A program made the position numbers and the translations under genes. From Pilaira anomala (lineage: Eukaryota; Mucoromycota; Mucoromycetes; Mucorales; Mucoraceae): a stretch of DNA of 64,000 bases. Numbering within the stretch: the stretch's first letter is position 1; every line of letters starts with the position of its first letter. The stretch lies in contig JAIXMQ010000022.1 in NCBI GenBank assembly GCA_025716855.1, positions 248,001 to 312,000 of the forward strand, given 5' to 3'. The notes beneath the pieces were generated by a model, which worked only from the letters and a program-made list of their open reading frames with translations, did no database searches and had not been told where the DNA came from. Shown piece after piece: positions 1 through 11,623 of this stretch.

Positions 1-1
1 T

Positions 2-1156
2 CAAGATGATTTACCTGAACCTGTATTACCTTGGATGAAATCCGAATCACGTCAATCTTTAGGCTCTCGTAGCTCTGTAGATACCACCAGTCTTCATGTA
101 GTGAAAAGGTATACGCCTGATCCTGCTATCAAAAAGAAGCAAAGATGGACAAAACATAAATGGTGGTTATTATTATCAAATACCTTGGTAAAAAAAAAAA
201 AAAAAAAAAAAAAATTGTTTTTATTTTTTTGATCCTTTTTTTTTTTTTTTTTTTTAACTTAAAAATAATCCATTTTAGTTGTTTTGTTATGGACTAGGTA
301 TCTTATTACTTGCTCTTTTAACCTTTTTCAAATGTAAGGGGAAAGAAGAAGAAAAACATACACAAGAAAACTTATCTTTTTTTTTTATCTGTAAATAGTC
401 TATCTTCGTGCAGATGTAATTATTGTAGGAGAACGATTGATTCTCAATTGTAAGGAATTTTTTTTTTAATAAGGGCACACAAAAAAAAAAAAAAGGTTAA
501 CTGCTAAATATAGTAATTTTGGCTACGGGTGTTATTTGTTTATTTACTTCTCTTGTTGGATACACTGGTATCATGTTAAACAATCGAGCGATTTTATCCA
601 TCTATAATTTATTATTATGGCCTAGTTTTGGTATGATTGCAGCAATCGGGTATGCCTCTTATCGTAGAAACAAGTGGAATATTGAAGGTAAATTATCCTA
701 TCAATGGCATTATGATTTAGATGCAGATGGTCGTGCCCGTATCCAAGCCAATGTAAGTAGGAGGGGAGAATAAGAACAAACACTTTTTTTATATACATGT
801 GTACTTAATTTTTTTTTTAACAGCTCCATTGTTGTGGTTATAAATCATTCACGGATTATCATGAACGATCCAATAAATGTTTCCCTCGTACATTATTACC
901 CGGTTGTAAATTCAAGTACCAAACGTTTACAAAAGAAGCGTTAACGATCACCTGGATGGTAGCGTTCTCAATGATTCCAGTGCACTTGTTTGTGATGTTT
1001 TCCGCTTTATTATGTTCTAACCATATTAACCGTAAATTCGGTAAAGGACTTCCTCCAAAGATTTATCGATTGGATTATCAAGGGATTGTTGCAGGTACAC
1101 CTACGGGTAGTTCACTTAACCTTCATAAAGATGGCTTACAACAAAGAAATGTATAA
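2..1156 (+). CDS. Tetraspanin-like four-TM membrane protein (5' end outside window)
   Basis: Reading is open from base 2, so the true start lies upstream. Five exons join in frame: 2-187, 279-333, 399-449, 514-752, 824-1156 (287 visible residues). Hydrophobic segments fall at about residues 63-79, 98-120, 127-145 and 217-240. The loop before the last segment contains C-C-G at 180-182 followed by Cys196 and Cys205, the four-cysteine CCG pattern of the tetraspanin large extracellular loop. The N-terminus is basic and cytosolic-looking (Ser/Arg/Lys rich). Tetraspanins organise plasma-membrane microdomains; the fungal Tsp2 type is the closest family I can name, but subfamily is inferred. The introns are short, and two begin with or contain A/T homopolymers. 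Confidence 0.75.
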
Positions 1157-1337
1157 AAAAAAAAAAAAAACACTTTTATATTATTATTATTATTAAATTT
1201 TTTTATATTATAAAATATTTGCTTGGATAAAATAAAAAAAAAAAAAAAAATAAAAAAAAGAGAGAAAAAAAAAAAACTGTAATCAAAAGAGGGAGGAAAA
1301 CAAATGAGTGGTGAGTTTATAATGTTGTATTTTTTTT

Positions 1338-4300
1338 TTATGCTGATGATGCAGGTTCATCTACTGCTGGAGAAGTATGTGTATCTTCTTTTGATTGTGA
1401 CGCAGCGACGGTAGCAGCATTTGTAGCAGCAACAGCAGCTGTAGAAGATACCATGGGTTCCTTCTTACTTTCATCCAAATCCTTTTCAACCTCATTCTTT
1501 GATTCAACCTTTTGTTCTTTTTCATCTTTTTCAAGTTTGTGAGCATCGTCGTCGTCCTCTTCATCCTCATCATCTTTGACTTCACCTTCTTCCTTTTCAT
1601 CTACTTCACCTTCTTCATGTTCTTCTTCTTCTTCCTCCTCCACCACCACATTTTTTTCATTTACTTCCTTTATCTTCTCCTCCGATTTCTTTTTTTCTAC
1701 TTCTTCATCCACGAATTGATTTCGAGCCTTTTTCACAACAGCATCATGGTGTTGTGTTTGAACTACACTTCTCTTTTGTCCAAGTTGTGGATTACCCATA
1801 CTTAATAAAGCATCGGCAGCACTTTCATCATAATCTTCATCCACGCCTCTTTCTTTCTTTTCGACAGGTGGTTGTACTTCTTCCATCTTAGTGTATCTCG
1901 ATTCCATCGGTTGTTGTTGTTGTTGATGATGATGACGATAGTCTTCATGTTTCATACGACCGTATTCTGGACGACTCAGGTTATGATTTGTACGAGGTGA
2001 GACAGAAGCGGTTTCTACTATCTCCATCGCTCTTTGGTTAGGTGATCTTTGTTCGTAACGGTAGCTTTCGTTATGGCCTGGACGAGGTGATAATCGATGG
2101 TCGTTGTAGACTGGATTTCCTCCTCCTCCTCCTCCTCCTCCTCCAGGTGCTAATGGATGACTCGTGCGTGGTGAAGGTCGGGAATGAGGTGAAGAACTCA
2201 ATGCTTGTGCATGCACTGGGTTAGGTGATCGAGTCTCTTCGGGTTTATAAGGTTGACGCATTGACATGGGTGGTAAATTAGTCTGTTGAGAAGACATGTG
2301 CTGTTGATGCTGTTGATGCTGCTGCTGTTGTTGTTGTGCTTGTTGTTGTGCTTGTTGTTGCGCTTGTTGTTGTGCTTGTTGTTGTGCTTGTTGTTGTGCT
2401 TGCTGTTGTGCCTGTTGTTGTGCCTGTTGTTGTGCTTGTTGTTGTGCCTGTTGTTGTGCTTGTTGTTGTGCCTGTTGTTGTGCCTGTTGTTGTGCTTGTT
2501 GGTGTGCTTGTTGTTGTTGTTGTTGTTGTTGTTGTTGATGATGATGATGTTGTTGTCTCTCGTCATGAAGAATAGGGTTCATTTGAGATCTATCAGAAGG
2601 AGTGGGAGCACGACCACCTCCAATATCCGGAATCCGAACATCTTCACGAGCAGGATTATTATTATGAGGAGGATATTGAGCATAAGGAGCAGGAGAACGA
2701 CGACCTTGTCCAGAAGGAGGAGGAGGAGGACCTGGCATAGGAAGATCTCTGGCAGGGCCATTATTTCCTTCATGAGGATTCAGGGCATGAGAGACAGGTA
2801 ATTGAGGAGTGGAAACTCTTTCTTCATTTAAACGTTGAGGGTTGGTACCTACAGTATTTCCAGCGCCCATTTGATAAGCGGACATACTTGAGGGAGGACC
2901 GGTAGGAGCGGATTGACTATAAGAAGCACCGTTCAATGGTTGACCATTACTTCCAGCGCCGGCGTTCGATTGATATTGACTCGGATTTACAACATCTTGA
3001 GGGACAGGCGCAGTGGAAGCCGCTTGAGCTTGAGCTTGAGCGGCAGCAGAAGCGGAAGCGGTGGGAGGCATATTTTGAGATTTTCTTAATAACTCTAAAC
3101 GTTGTTTGATATGAGGGTTATTAGGATCTAATTCAGCGGCTCTTTGATAGGCATCTAAAGCATCTTGTACTTGATTATTACAAGATTCGTAAAGGGTACC
3201 CAAGTCATACCAGACTTCACTGATATAAGGGTTTAATCGAATGGCACGACTGTAGGCGTCTAAAGCATCACGGTATTGATTGATTTGATAATAAAGTACA
3301 CCGATGGAACACCAGAATGTAGGGTTACGAGCATCACGATAGACGGCTTGTTGGTATGCTTCATAGGCCTTGTTGTAATTTTGTTCGGCCATGTAACAAC
3401 GACCTAACAAGTACCAAGACTGTGCATCGTTGGAGTCTGATTTCAATGAACGCGTCAAGTATTGAATGGCTAGCGCTTGATTACAAAAGGAGGTGTTTTG
3501 TTGATGATATAACCAACCTAATTGTTGAAGTACTTTAGCATGATCGGGGTTCTCGGCTAATACACGTTCATATGCTTCCTTTGCTAATTCATATTCTTTT
3601 TGTTGTTCATAGACGTGACCTGTTTGAAACCAAATATCGGATTCAGTTAATGGTCTAGGTGGGTTATGAAGGATATAACGGAAGCACTAGGTAAAGAAGA
3701 AAATAAGCACAATAATAATAATAATAATAAAAAAAAAAACAAATAAAATATATATATATGTCTGTTTATACCTGAAGTGAAAGATCATATTTTTGTTGTT
3801 GTTTATAAATAATACCAAGTCTAAAATAAATTTCATTGGCCTTTTCAAATTTTGGATCCATCTTCATGACAGCTGAAAAAGCTTCCTCTGCATGTTCTAA
3901 AGAACCATAACGATCATAAAGAATACCAATACCATACCAAAGTTTAGGATCCTTTTTTTTTTTTTTTGTAAGAAACCATATTAGTCTATGTATATATACA
4001 CACACACACATACACACACACATATATATATATATATAAAATTACCTTGGGGTTAGATAAATGATACAAAGCTTGCTGATATGCTTGATAGGCTTCTTGT
4101 AAATTATCCATCATTAAATAACAATGACCAAGAGCAGCCCACGTTTCTCCATTATTTTCTTGAATAGCAAGAATTCGCTTAAAATAATCAACTGCTCTAC
4201 CAAATTGTTCTCTTCCTCTACATAATGACGCGATCTGTGATAAAGCAACTACTGAATAAGGGTTATGTCTTAAAGCAGATTCGTAACAGCTCATGGCTTT

Positions 4301-4494
4301 ATCATAATCAGTCATCATCTCTGCGAGATTACCTGTCAAATAATAGAGTTAAAAAAAAAAAAAAAAACTCTATGGTTATATATATATATATTGCTCTTTT
4401 TTTTTTTCATACCCATAGTTAACCAAGTTTGTTCATTCACTTGTGCCAATTTTTGTGCAGCCGTAACTTGTTGCGGTGGTACAGTCGCTGCCAT
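1338..4494 (-). CDS. CYC8: Cyc8/Ssn6-type TPR transcriptional corepressor
   Basis: Four exons: 4494-4413, 4332-4046, 3951-3772, 3686-1338 (965 aa). The first ~385 residues are consecutive TPR units with the typical W..LG..Y and A..AY..A.  spacing, in the Ssn6 arrangement (for example 'LWYGIGILYDRYGS' and 'WCSIGVLYYQINQYRDA'). This is the half that binds Tup1 and DNA-bound repressors in the nucleus. A long low-complexity region follows: Ala/Gln, Pro/Ser, then a QQQA tandem tract at about residues 560-645 (bases 2337-2510), then a Glu/Asp/Lys-rich tail (bases 1500-1700). Known family role: general corepressor with Tup1 for glucose-repressed, mating and stress genes. The ATG at 4494 opens an N-terminal PPQQVTAAQKLA segment as in other Ssn6 proteins. 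Confidence 0.93.
2337..2510 (-). repeat. 12-bp tandem repeat coding (QQQA)n inside Cyc8
   Basis: About 14 tandem copies of a 12-nt unit encode Gln-Gln-Gln-Ala. They are preceded by a pure CAA/CAG run (2511-2535) and followed by Gln/His repeats. Interruptions are synonymous third-position changes (for example tgt/tgc, gct/gcc on the plus strand), so purifying selection or recent repeat turnover with preserved coding is plausible. Yeast Cyc8 also carries Gln-Ala repeats. Confidence 0.9.
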
Positions 4495-4973
4495 AGTCTA
4501 ACAATAAAAATTTAAGAAGGTTAGAAACAAGCCGGGGTTGAACTAAGAAAGATAAAAAAAAAAAACCAATCTATTTTTTTTTTTTTTTTTTTTCATTAAA
4601 AAGAAAACGACGTGAAAAAGAGATTTAAAATAAAGTATATATACAATCGAAACTGAACATCAGTTAGATTATAGATATAGATTGATTAAATAATTTTTTT
4701 TTAAAAAAAAGATTGTCCATCTGGTTTTCTTTTTACGTCATTCCCTTTCGATACGCGACTAAAAAAAAAAATAAAGAAAAAAAGAATTACCTTGTTTTAA
4801 TTGAAGAAAGATATAAAAAAAGATGTATTGTTTGTTTCAAAAATAAAAAAAAAAGAATGAATGTCTGGAAAGGAGATTCTTTTTATTTTTATTGTAAATG
4901 GTTTGTTGTTATTGTTGTAATTGAAAAAAAAAAAAAAAAGATGTTTGTTTTTTTTCAATAAAAAAAAAAATTA

Positions 4974-5010
<37 letters not shown>

Positions 5011-5800
5011 CTTTATGGTCCCGAGTCAAAGATGTACAAACTGAAGTTCAATTATTCTTTTTCGGACACATGGCAAAAAGGGACAAAATTTCACACACAC
5101 AGCTTTGAAAGTTATAAACAAATTGAATCATTTTTTCCAGCCTGTCGATCTTTTCTGTGTGTATACATAACACGAAGCTAAACTACAATTGTAATTTTTT
5201 TTTTCTTTTTTTTTTTTTTTTTCTACCTTTTGACAGTTCATTTAATCAAGTAATCATTAGATATAGAACGATTTAATTCATTTAAAATATGAATGTTCTA
5301 GATGAAAAAAAAAACGTGTTTAATTACACTGTTCTTTTTTCCCATAAATATACATATAAAATCGTGCTAGTAGAAAACAAAACAAAAACTATTTAAAGTT
5401 TATTTTTACAATTTGCACTACAATTTATTTTTTTTTCTGCAATCATAAAAAAAGATGTCATGATGGTGTCTTGGTTCAAAAGAATCTTTTTATTTTAAAA
5501 ATAAATGCATAAGTCACCCCCATATCCCCCTTCCCCTTCTTTATATCTGTAGGCACCTTAAAGATACCTATAATAATCAAACGCCGGATTTTTAGTAATA
5601 AATGTACCTCCTTCTTCCGGGCATAAATATTGATTCACCAAGCTAGCATATGCTCAAAAAAATGAACATTATTAGTAAAAGTCTATTTATTTTACTTCAA
5701 ATATATGTACATTTGACCCAAAAAGTTTATTTTATATATTTTTTTAGGAGCAAATAAATTTCATGCATTTTTTTTTTCTTTATTTTTATTTCAAAATGGG
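4495..5800. other. Intergenic region upstream of Cyc8, downstream of RPB6
   Basis: No supported gene. The region is AT-rich with homopolymers, including a T run at about 4976-5010. It must hold the Cyc8 promoter (transcription leftward) and the RPB6 3' end. Open frames on the plus strand at 4713-5181 are lysine/phenylalanine homopolymer translations and were discounted. Confidence 0.5.
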
Positions 5801-6409
5801 TTAATCCACAATCAAATCACGAACTCTCCAATCCTCATATGTACCATCAGGCATAAACCGACGAATAATCAATGGGATTTTCTTTTCTCTTAATTCTCGA
5901 TTAGCAATAGCAAGAGCATCTGTTTCTCCATCGATTTCAATCATCACGGGCGCACTTAAACTTTTTTTTTTTCTTTACGTATCAGAAAAAAAAAAAAATG
6001 ATCCTTTTCACTTTCATTCTTTTACTTACCTAATTTGTAATGCTCTAGTACCCAAAATTCTTGCCTTTTCATATTTTGTCATGTAAGGTGTAGTAATACG
6101 TTCTGTACGTTCCGCTGAATTAGTTTCGGTTGTCATGGTTCCAACTCCTCCTCCTGCCATCACATCATCTAAAATCGCTACTGTTTCTCCTTGTTGTTCT
6201 TCATATACTGGTTCTTCAATCTATTTATACTTGCGTTTACTTTTTCGATCCTGCATCTATTTTTTTTTTTTTTATATTACCTCTTCTTCATAATGATCGG
6301 AATAACTAGTACAAGGGGAATCAATACTAAACTCTCTTTTTTTGTTTTTTTTTTTTAAAAAAAGATCTTACTCGTTATACTCTTGAGGTTCGTCGTCTTC
6401 GTAATCCAT
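5801..6409 (-). CDS. RPB6: RNA polymerases I, II and III shared subunit Rpb6 (RPABC2)
   Basis: Four exons: 6409-6372, 6326-6281, 6220-6030, 5954-5801; total 429 nt, 142 aa, close to the ~155 aa of yeast Rpo26. The C-terminal half is diagnostic: '[20 protein letters not shown]', then 'GETDALAIA', then '[18 protein letters not shown]' and a short VRDLIVD tail. The N-terminus is acidic ([13 protein letters not shown]), as usual for this subunit. Rpb6 stabilises the clamp and core assembly of all three nuclear RNA polymerases. No single exon is longer than 200 nt, so simple ORF calling misses it. The gene sits tail-in behind the Cyc8 promoter region. Confidence 0.93.
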
Positions 6410-7079
6410 TTTATTTTAAAAAGTTATATGTGTATATGTTTAAAGAAGAAGAAGAAGAAGAAATAAAAAAAATACTTATCAAACATCAATAACTAAAGAA
6501 AAAAAAAAAATGATTTCGTCATTGAAAGCCGGTCACGTAGTATCTAATCCTCTTTTCTCTTCAAAAAGCAATCTTTGACATTTGATGAGAAGAGCTTAGA
6601 CAGCTATATAGTTGGTTGCAATTTTGTATTTTTTAAAGTGTTGTAATATTTCAAATAATTGTAAGATTATTTATTAAAAAAAAAAAAAAATTCTATCTAG
6701 GTTGTATCAAATATCAACAAGCCATCTTCACCCTCAATCATCCGCCCCCCCCCCAAATGATTATACCAATGTAAAGCCTCCTCTATAAAATAAAGGAATT
6801 ATATAAACAATGTTTAAAATGACAAAAATCTTGGTGATATTCATCATAACTGGACGACTATCGCGTAAAATTTCGCAAAATAATATGATAGTTATAACGA
6901 CTAAATGCATCGCAATAAATGTATAATTTTTTTTTTCGAAAACACATAATCTATAGTAACTATACAAATTTCAAGAGTATAAACAAAAACTAGACTTCCT
7001 CATACCGGAAACTCCATCTCACCCACACCTATTGTCTCCTCAAATAACATTGTTTTTTTCTTCAAAAAAAAAAAAAAAA
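6410..7079. other. Intergenic region upstream of RPB6
   Basis: AT-rich, with an A run at 7064-7083, a C run near 6745 and a 68-codon minus-strand frame (6761-6967) that is hydrophobic but has no recognisable motif. I see no supported gene. It includes the RPB6 promoter next to 6409. Confidence 0.4.
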
Positions 7080-8620
7080 AAAAAGCGAATACTTTTAGAA
7101 CTACCATTACATTATGTCATCAAAGGCCTTACGCTACGCTTGTATATTTACTGACATTAATTAGCTTCTTTGATAAAGAAAAGAAGAGATACTATATCCA
7201 TGGTCTTTTTTTTTTTTGTAGCAGAGAAAAAAAAAGCTGAGCCAATCAAATCGTCGGAAAAGGTGAAAAAAAACTACATCTTGGGCAAAAAATCAGCCAG
7301 GTCCTCCCCTATGGATTTTTTCAAAAATTAGAAATATACATGTATTTTTACATTGGAATGCTATTGAAGCTTACGTTTTTAATGATATATGTAGAATTTT
7401 ACGCTCTTTTCAATGATGTAAAAAGCAAAGTAAAATAGTAACAAATATTTATAGCTATTATGAAAAAAATGATATACAGTTTTTGTTAGGGTAAGTATAT
7501 TTTCTACATAAAAAATAATAATTCTAAATCAATAGAAAGATGTGCCTTCAAATTTTGCATCGACTGAATATTATATTGTATAATAGAATAGGTGAAATAA
7601 AAGGCTATAATCTGAAAAGAAAGAAATTTGGATCCAAATCTCAATTTTTAGGTCCAAAAACAGGGAAAAAACCAAATCAGGATACAGACATATTTTGTTA
7701 GACAATGTTATATTCAAAAAATGCAGACTTCAAAAACTAAGCCTTCTATGCATTTAGATTGATTACTTTATCTGTAAAAAATATACTTGCCCTAATAAAA
7801 ACTGTTCATTTTCCAAATGACAATTAATATTTATTATTACTTTACTTCAATTTTTGCATCAGTCAAAAGAGCGTCAAATTCTACCTTAGACATCAATAAA
7901 AAGCTAAACTTTAAAACCATTTAAATACAAAGATATATCTACATTTCTAATTTTTATTTTTTTTTTAAGCTGTGAAAAAAAATTCCATTTTTTACAAAAA
8001 TTTGCTAGTCCCCCCCTATGGATTTTTTCAAAATTCAGAAATATCCATACATCTTTAGATTAAAAAGGTTTTAAAGTTTGGCCTTTTAATGACACATGTA
8101 AAATTTTGCGCTCTTTCGAATGATGTAAAAATTAAAGCTAAGTAATAATAATTATTTATGTTTATTGTCAGAAAACGAAATAAAGTTTTTATTAGGGCAA
8201 GTATATTTTGCACATTTAAAAACATACTTTTAAAAATATAGAAAGATGCGCATTCAAATTCTGCACTTTCTGTATATCATATTGTATAATAGAATATTTG
8301 ATTTAGAGGGACTTTACTTTGACAAGAAAGTATTTTTTGTCAAAATTTTGATTTCTGGGACCGAAAAACGAGGTGCATGTAGACCATGCTACATGCACTC
8401 TCCATTTGTAGTGCATGTAAGGAAAACAGTTTTTGTTAGAAAAAGTATTTTTTACATATAAAAAAATATATCTTTATATACAATCATCTGCCCATCAAAA
8501 TTTAAAATTTTCTGGATATAGTATTGTATAATAGAATAGTTAATATTGAAGGACTTTACTTTGACATGAAAGATTTCCTGGGCTTAAATATGTAGTGTAT
8601 GTAGATGGTAAGGGAGTGTG
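7080..8620. repeat. AT-rich long repeat R1, copy 1
   Basis: About 1.5 kb that aligns along its length with copy 2 (9995-11485). Shared landmarks are 'gagccaatcaaatc' (7237 / 10131), 'cctatggattttttcaaaa' (7310, 8014 / 10885), 'cagtttttgttagggcaagt'-like cores (7478, 8184, 8425 / 10347, 11053, 11295) and 'attgtataatagaata' blocks. The same internal spacing (706 then ~241 bp between cores) holds in both copies. One core is also present reverse-complemented (7786-7812), giving an imperfect palindromic part. No transposase or long ORF is seen, so this may be a non-autonomous element or segmental duplicate of unknown class. Confidence 0.85.
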
Positions 8621-8629
8621 TGTAGTTTA

Positions 8630-8777
8630 TATTATGCGTTGCTCAATTGGCTTTATGGCTTCATGCTTACAAGTATTCTGGAAAACATTGGACGTTTCAA
8701 ACACCTCATTTACCTTTATGGGCGCATGATTCGTTTCAACAGGATCATCATATCATACCCGCTTCTTTTTAGATTAT
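8630..8777 (+). pseudogene. Coding-like fragment of unknown origin
   Basis: Immediately after R1 copy 1, one plus-strand frame reads 45 residues to a TAG with protein-like composition and no homopolymers (segments 'CVAQLALWLHAYKYSGKHW' then 'TFQTPHLPLWAHDSFQQDH'). It is rich in Trp, His and Gln, unlike random AT-rich DNA. No start codon or upstream exon is visible because the repeat ends at its border. It may be the last exon of a decayed gene or transposon ORF. I cannot name the family. Confidence 0.3.
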
Positions 8778-9264
8778 AAAATTTGGTTATTTTTGAAGTG
8801 TATCTGTATACTTCAAAATATGTGTTATTTTAGCCAATAAATATCTGAACGTTTTTTTCATGTTTTAAAAACAACATTTTTTACTTGACTTACAAATTTT
8901 AGATTTAAAGTACACTCCTTTAGTACCTAAAGATACATACATAATTTAAGAATAAAGATTTATATAGGAAATACTTTGATGTGTAAGTTCTATTAACTAG
9001 ATGATAAAGACACATTATCTTTTCATTGTGTCGAAAAAAAAAATGACTTATTTAGGAAGTGACTTATGTATGTACGGAGAAAAAAATTATTTATGTAGTG
9101 CTGATGAGTTTATCTGTTTATTATGAATGTGGACTTAAATAATGACGTAAACGTGAAGTATACTTTTTTCAACATGAGAAAAAAAAAAGAAATTATCAAA
9201 AAAGGGAAAAAGATATATTTTTAATTTTCATTTTTATTTATTTATTTTTAAAAAAAAAAAGTAA
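8778..9264. other. AT-rich spacer between R1 copy 1 and GC island
   Basis: No gene, RNA or repeat that I can support. Simple AT-rich sequence with short A/T runs. Confidence 0.4.
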
Positions 9265-9432
9265 AGTGTAGTGTTTGGCCTTTCCAATGAAGAAAAGTTT
9301 CCAGGGCTTACCACGGGGAGGTACACTACTTAAGCCCCAACCCAGGGAATGCCACCCCAAGCCAAACGCCAGCTGCAATGTCCACCGGAATGAAACACCA
9401 CAGCCCGTCTGTCACGTCCCTCTTTTTTTTAC
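9265..9432. other. GC-rich island ending in a T tract, unknown function
   Basis: About 165 bp of roughly balanced base composition inside a DNA block that is otherwise about three-quarters A+T. Words recur in direct and inverted form: 'gtttggc' near 9272 pairs with 'gccaaac' near 9361, and 'gtgtagtg' near 9265 can pair with 'cactac' near 9325. The plus strand ends in a run of T at 9422-9430, like a Pol III terminator. It does not match 5S, U1, U2, U4, U5, U6 or SRP RNA as I remember them. It could be a structured ncRNA, a retroposed fragment or an old exon. Confidence 0.3.
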
Positions 9433-9994
9433 CCTCTTTTTTTTTTACCCTCTTTTTACCTTTTTTTCTTTACTCTCTTTTACCCGCTTACCTTTTTTCA
9501 TTTTTTTTGGAGGAAGAAAAAAGAGAGAAAAAAAGATACCTTTATATAGTTTTTTTTTTTTGCATGAGAGCCATGAAAAAGTCACGGACTGTTTTTTCTG
9601 TTCAAGCAAATAAGATTTACCAATGAGTATCATAATCTTCCCAAGACCCGTCACTATTTATTGCAAAATGCATCATTATTCGTTCAAAAGTGGTTCATAT
9701 TTTTTTCAAAAAGGCTATTTATTTTTAGAGAAATAAACTTGCTTAATAAAAAAAAAGATTGTTAGTTTAGTTGTTTACCTATCCAAGAGGAGGCTGAAGT
9801 AATTAATGAAGAGTTTCATGCTAGATATTGTATACATCGAAAGTAAAAGTAAAGCTAACGTTTTTAATCTACTTCCTTAAAATAAAAAAAAAAGGCACAT
9901 GAAATACCATCAACTTTGATTTCCTAATACAGGAAGCTTTTCCATCATCCACCCTTTTTTTTTTTTTTCTATATCATCTAGTTTTTTTTTTAAA
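9433..9994. other. AT-rich spacer before R1 copy 2
   Basis: Homopyrimidine T/C-rich stretch (9433-9515) followed by AT-rich DNA. Nothing else is supported. Short frames here are Phe/Lys homopolymer artefacts. Confidence 0.4.
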
Positions 9995-11485
9995 AATAAC
10001 GCTTTTGAAACTACAATTAAATTACAATAGCAAGGCTACTGTAACATCTTATCTGTTTACTGACCTTCCTTAGTCTCTTGATAAAGAGAAATGACAAGAT
10101 TTTTTTCTTGTAGCGAAAAAAAAAAAAAATTGAGCCAATCAAATCATCGGAAAAAGGGGAAAAAGTAGCAGGTCCACCCCCTTTGATTTTTTTCGAAAAT
10201 TAGAAATATGTATGCATCTTGACATTGAAAAGGTTTTAAAGCTTGGATTTTTAAGGATATATGTAGAATTTGACGCTCTTTTTAATGATGTAAAAATCAA
10301 AGTAAAATAGTAACAAATATTTATAGCTATTATGAAAAAAACGATATACAGTTTTTGTTAGGGCAAGTATATTTTCTACATAAAAAATAACAATTCTAAA
10401 TCAATAGAAAGATGCGCCTTTAAATTTTGCATCGATTGTATATTATATTGTATAATAGAATAGGTAAAATAAAAGACTTTAATTTGAAAAGAAAGAAATT
10501 TGGATCCAAATCTCAATTTTTAGGTCCAAAAACAGGAAAAAAACCAAATCAGGATACAGACATATTTTGTTAGACAATGTTATATTCAAAAAATGCAGAC
10601 TTCAAAAACTAAGATTTCTATGCATTTAGATTTATCATCTTATATATAAAAAATATACATGTACTAATACAAGCTATGCTTTTTCGCAATGACTATTAAA
10701 CTTTATAATTATGTTACTTTTATTCTTACACCATTCGAAAGGGCGTCAAATTTTAACTTAGACATCAATAAAAAGCTAAACCTTAAAACCATTTAAATAC
10801 AAAGATATATCTGCATTTCTAATTTTTATTTTTTTTTAAGCTGTGAAAAAAATTCCATTTTTTAGAAAAATTTGCTAGTCCCCCCCTATGGATTTTTTCA
10901 AAATTCAGAAATATCCATACATCTTTAGATTAAAAAGGTTTTAAAGTTTGGCCTTTTAATCACACATGTAGAATTTTGCGCTCTTTCGAATGATGTAAAA
11001 ATCAAAGCTAAGTAATAATCATAATTTATGTTTATTGTCAGAAAACGAAATAAAGTTTTTGTTAGGGCAAGTATATTTTGCACATCTAAAAATATACTTT
11101 TAGAAATATAGAAAGATGCGCCTTCAAATTCTGCACTTTCTGTATATCATATTGCTTAATGAAATATTTGATTTAGAGGGACTTTACTTTGACAAGAAGG
11201 TATTTTTTGTCAAAATTTTGATTTCTGGGACCGAAAAACGAGGTGTGTGTAGACCATGCTACATGCACTCTCCATTTGTAGTGCATGTAAGGAAAACAGT
11301 TTTTGTTAGAGAAAGTATATTTTTTACATATAAAAAAATATATCTTTATATACAATCATCTGCCCATATAAATTTAAAAATTTCTGGATATAGTATTGTA
11401 TAATAAAATAGTCAATATTGAAGGACTTTACTTTGACATGAAAGGTTTTTCTGGGCTTAAATATGTAGTGTGTGTAGTGTATATG
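9995..11485. repeat. AT-rich long repeat R1, copy 2
   Basis: Direct copy of 7080-8620, about 2.9 kb downstream, with the same order of internal blocks. It differs by scattered substitutions and small indels. Its inverted core (about 10650-10675) is more diverged than the equivalent in copy 1. It stops near 11485, about 140 bp before the 3' end of the RPD...GEIK-family gene. Confidence 0.85.
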
Positions 11486-11623
11486 AGGCGCGCTTTATTA
11501 GTCACACTAAATTAACTACGTGTGTAAATATAAACAATGAAAGTATTTGAATAGGATAACAATAAAACCAAAGAGTTAATACTGGTAAACTTATTTTAAG
11601 TAAGAACCTGATTGAAGATTTAT

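Noticed and set aside
2198..2801. Several long frames opposite and out of phase with the Cyc8 repeat (Leu, Val or Asn repeats)
   Set aside because: They are shadow translations of the CAA/GCA repeat; the Gln frame is continuous with the TPR protein.
4713..5181. Plus-strand frames between Cyc8 and RPB6
   Set aside because: Lys/Phe homopolymer translations of A and T runs with no domain or splice logic.
6761..6967. 68-aa hydrophobic minus-strand frame
   Set aside because: No motif, start context or neighbouring exon; AT-rich DNA readily yields Ile/Phe-rich frames.
8246..8461. Frame in R1 present in both copies (71 and 95 aa)
   Set aside because: The whole repeat is conserved at the nucleotide level regardless of frame, the lengths differ, and there is no recognisable domain.
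9275..9654. Frames across the GC island and the T/C tract
   Set aside because: They run into Phe/Leu homopolymers; the coding signal is confined to the GC patch and has no partner exon.
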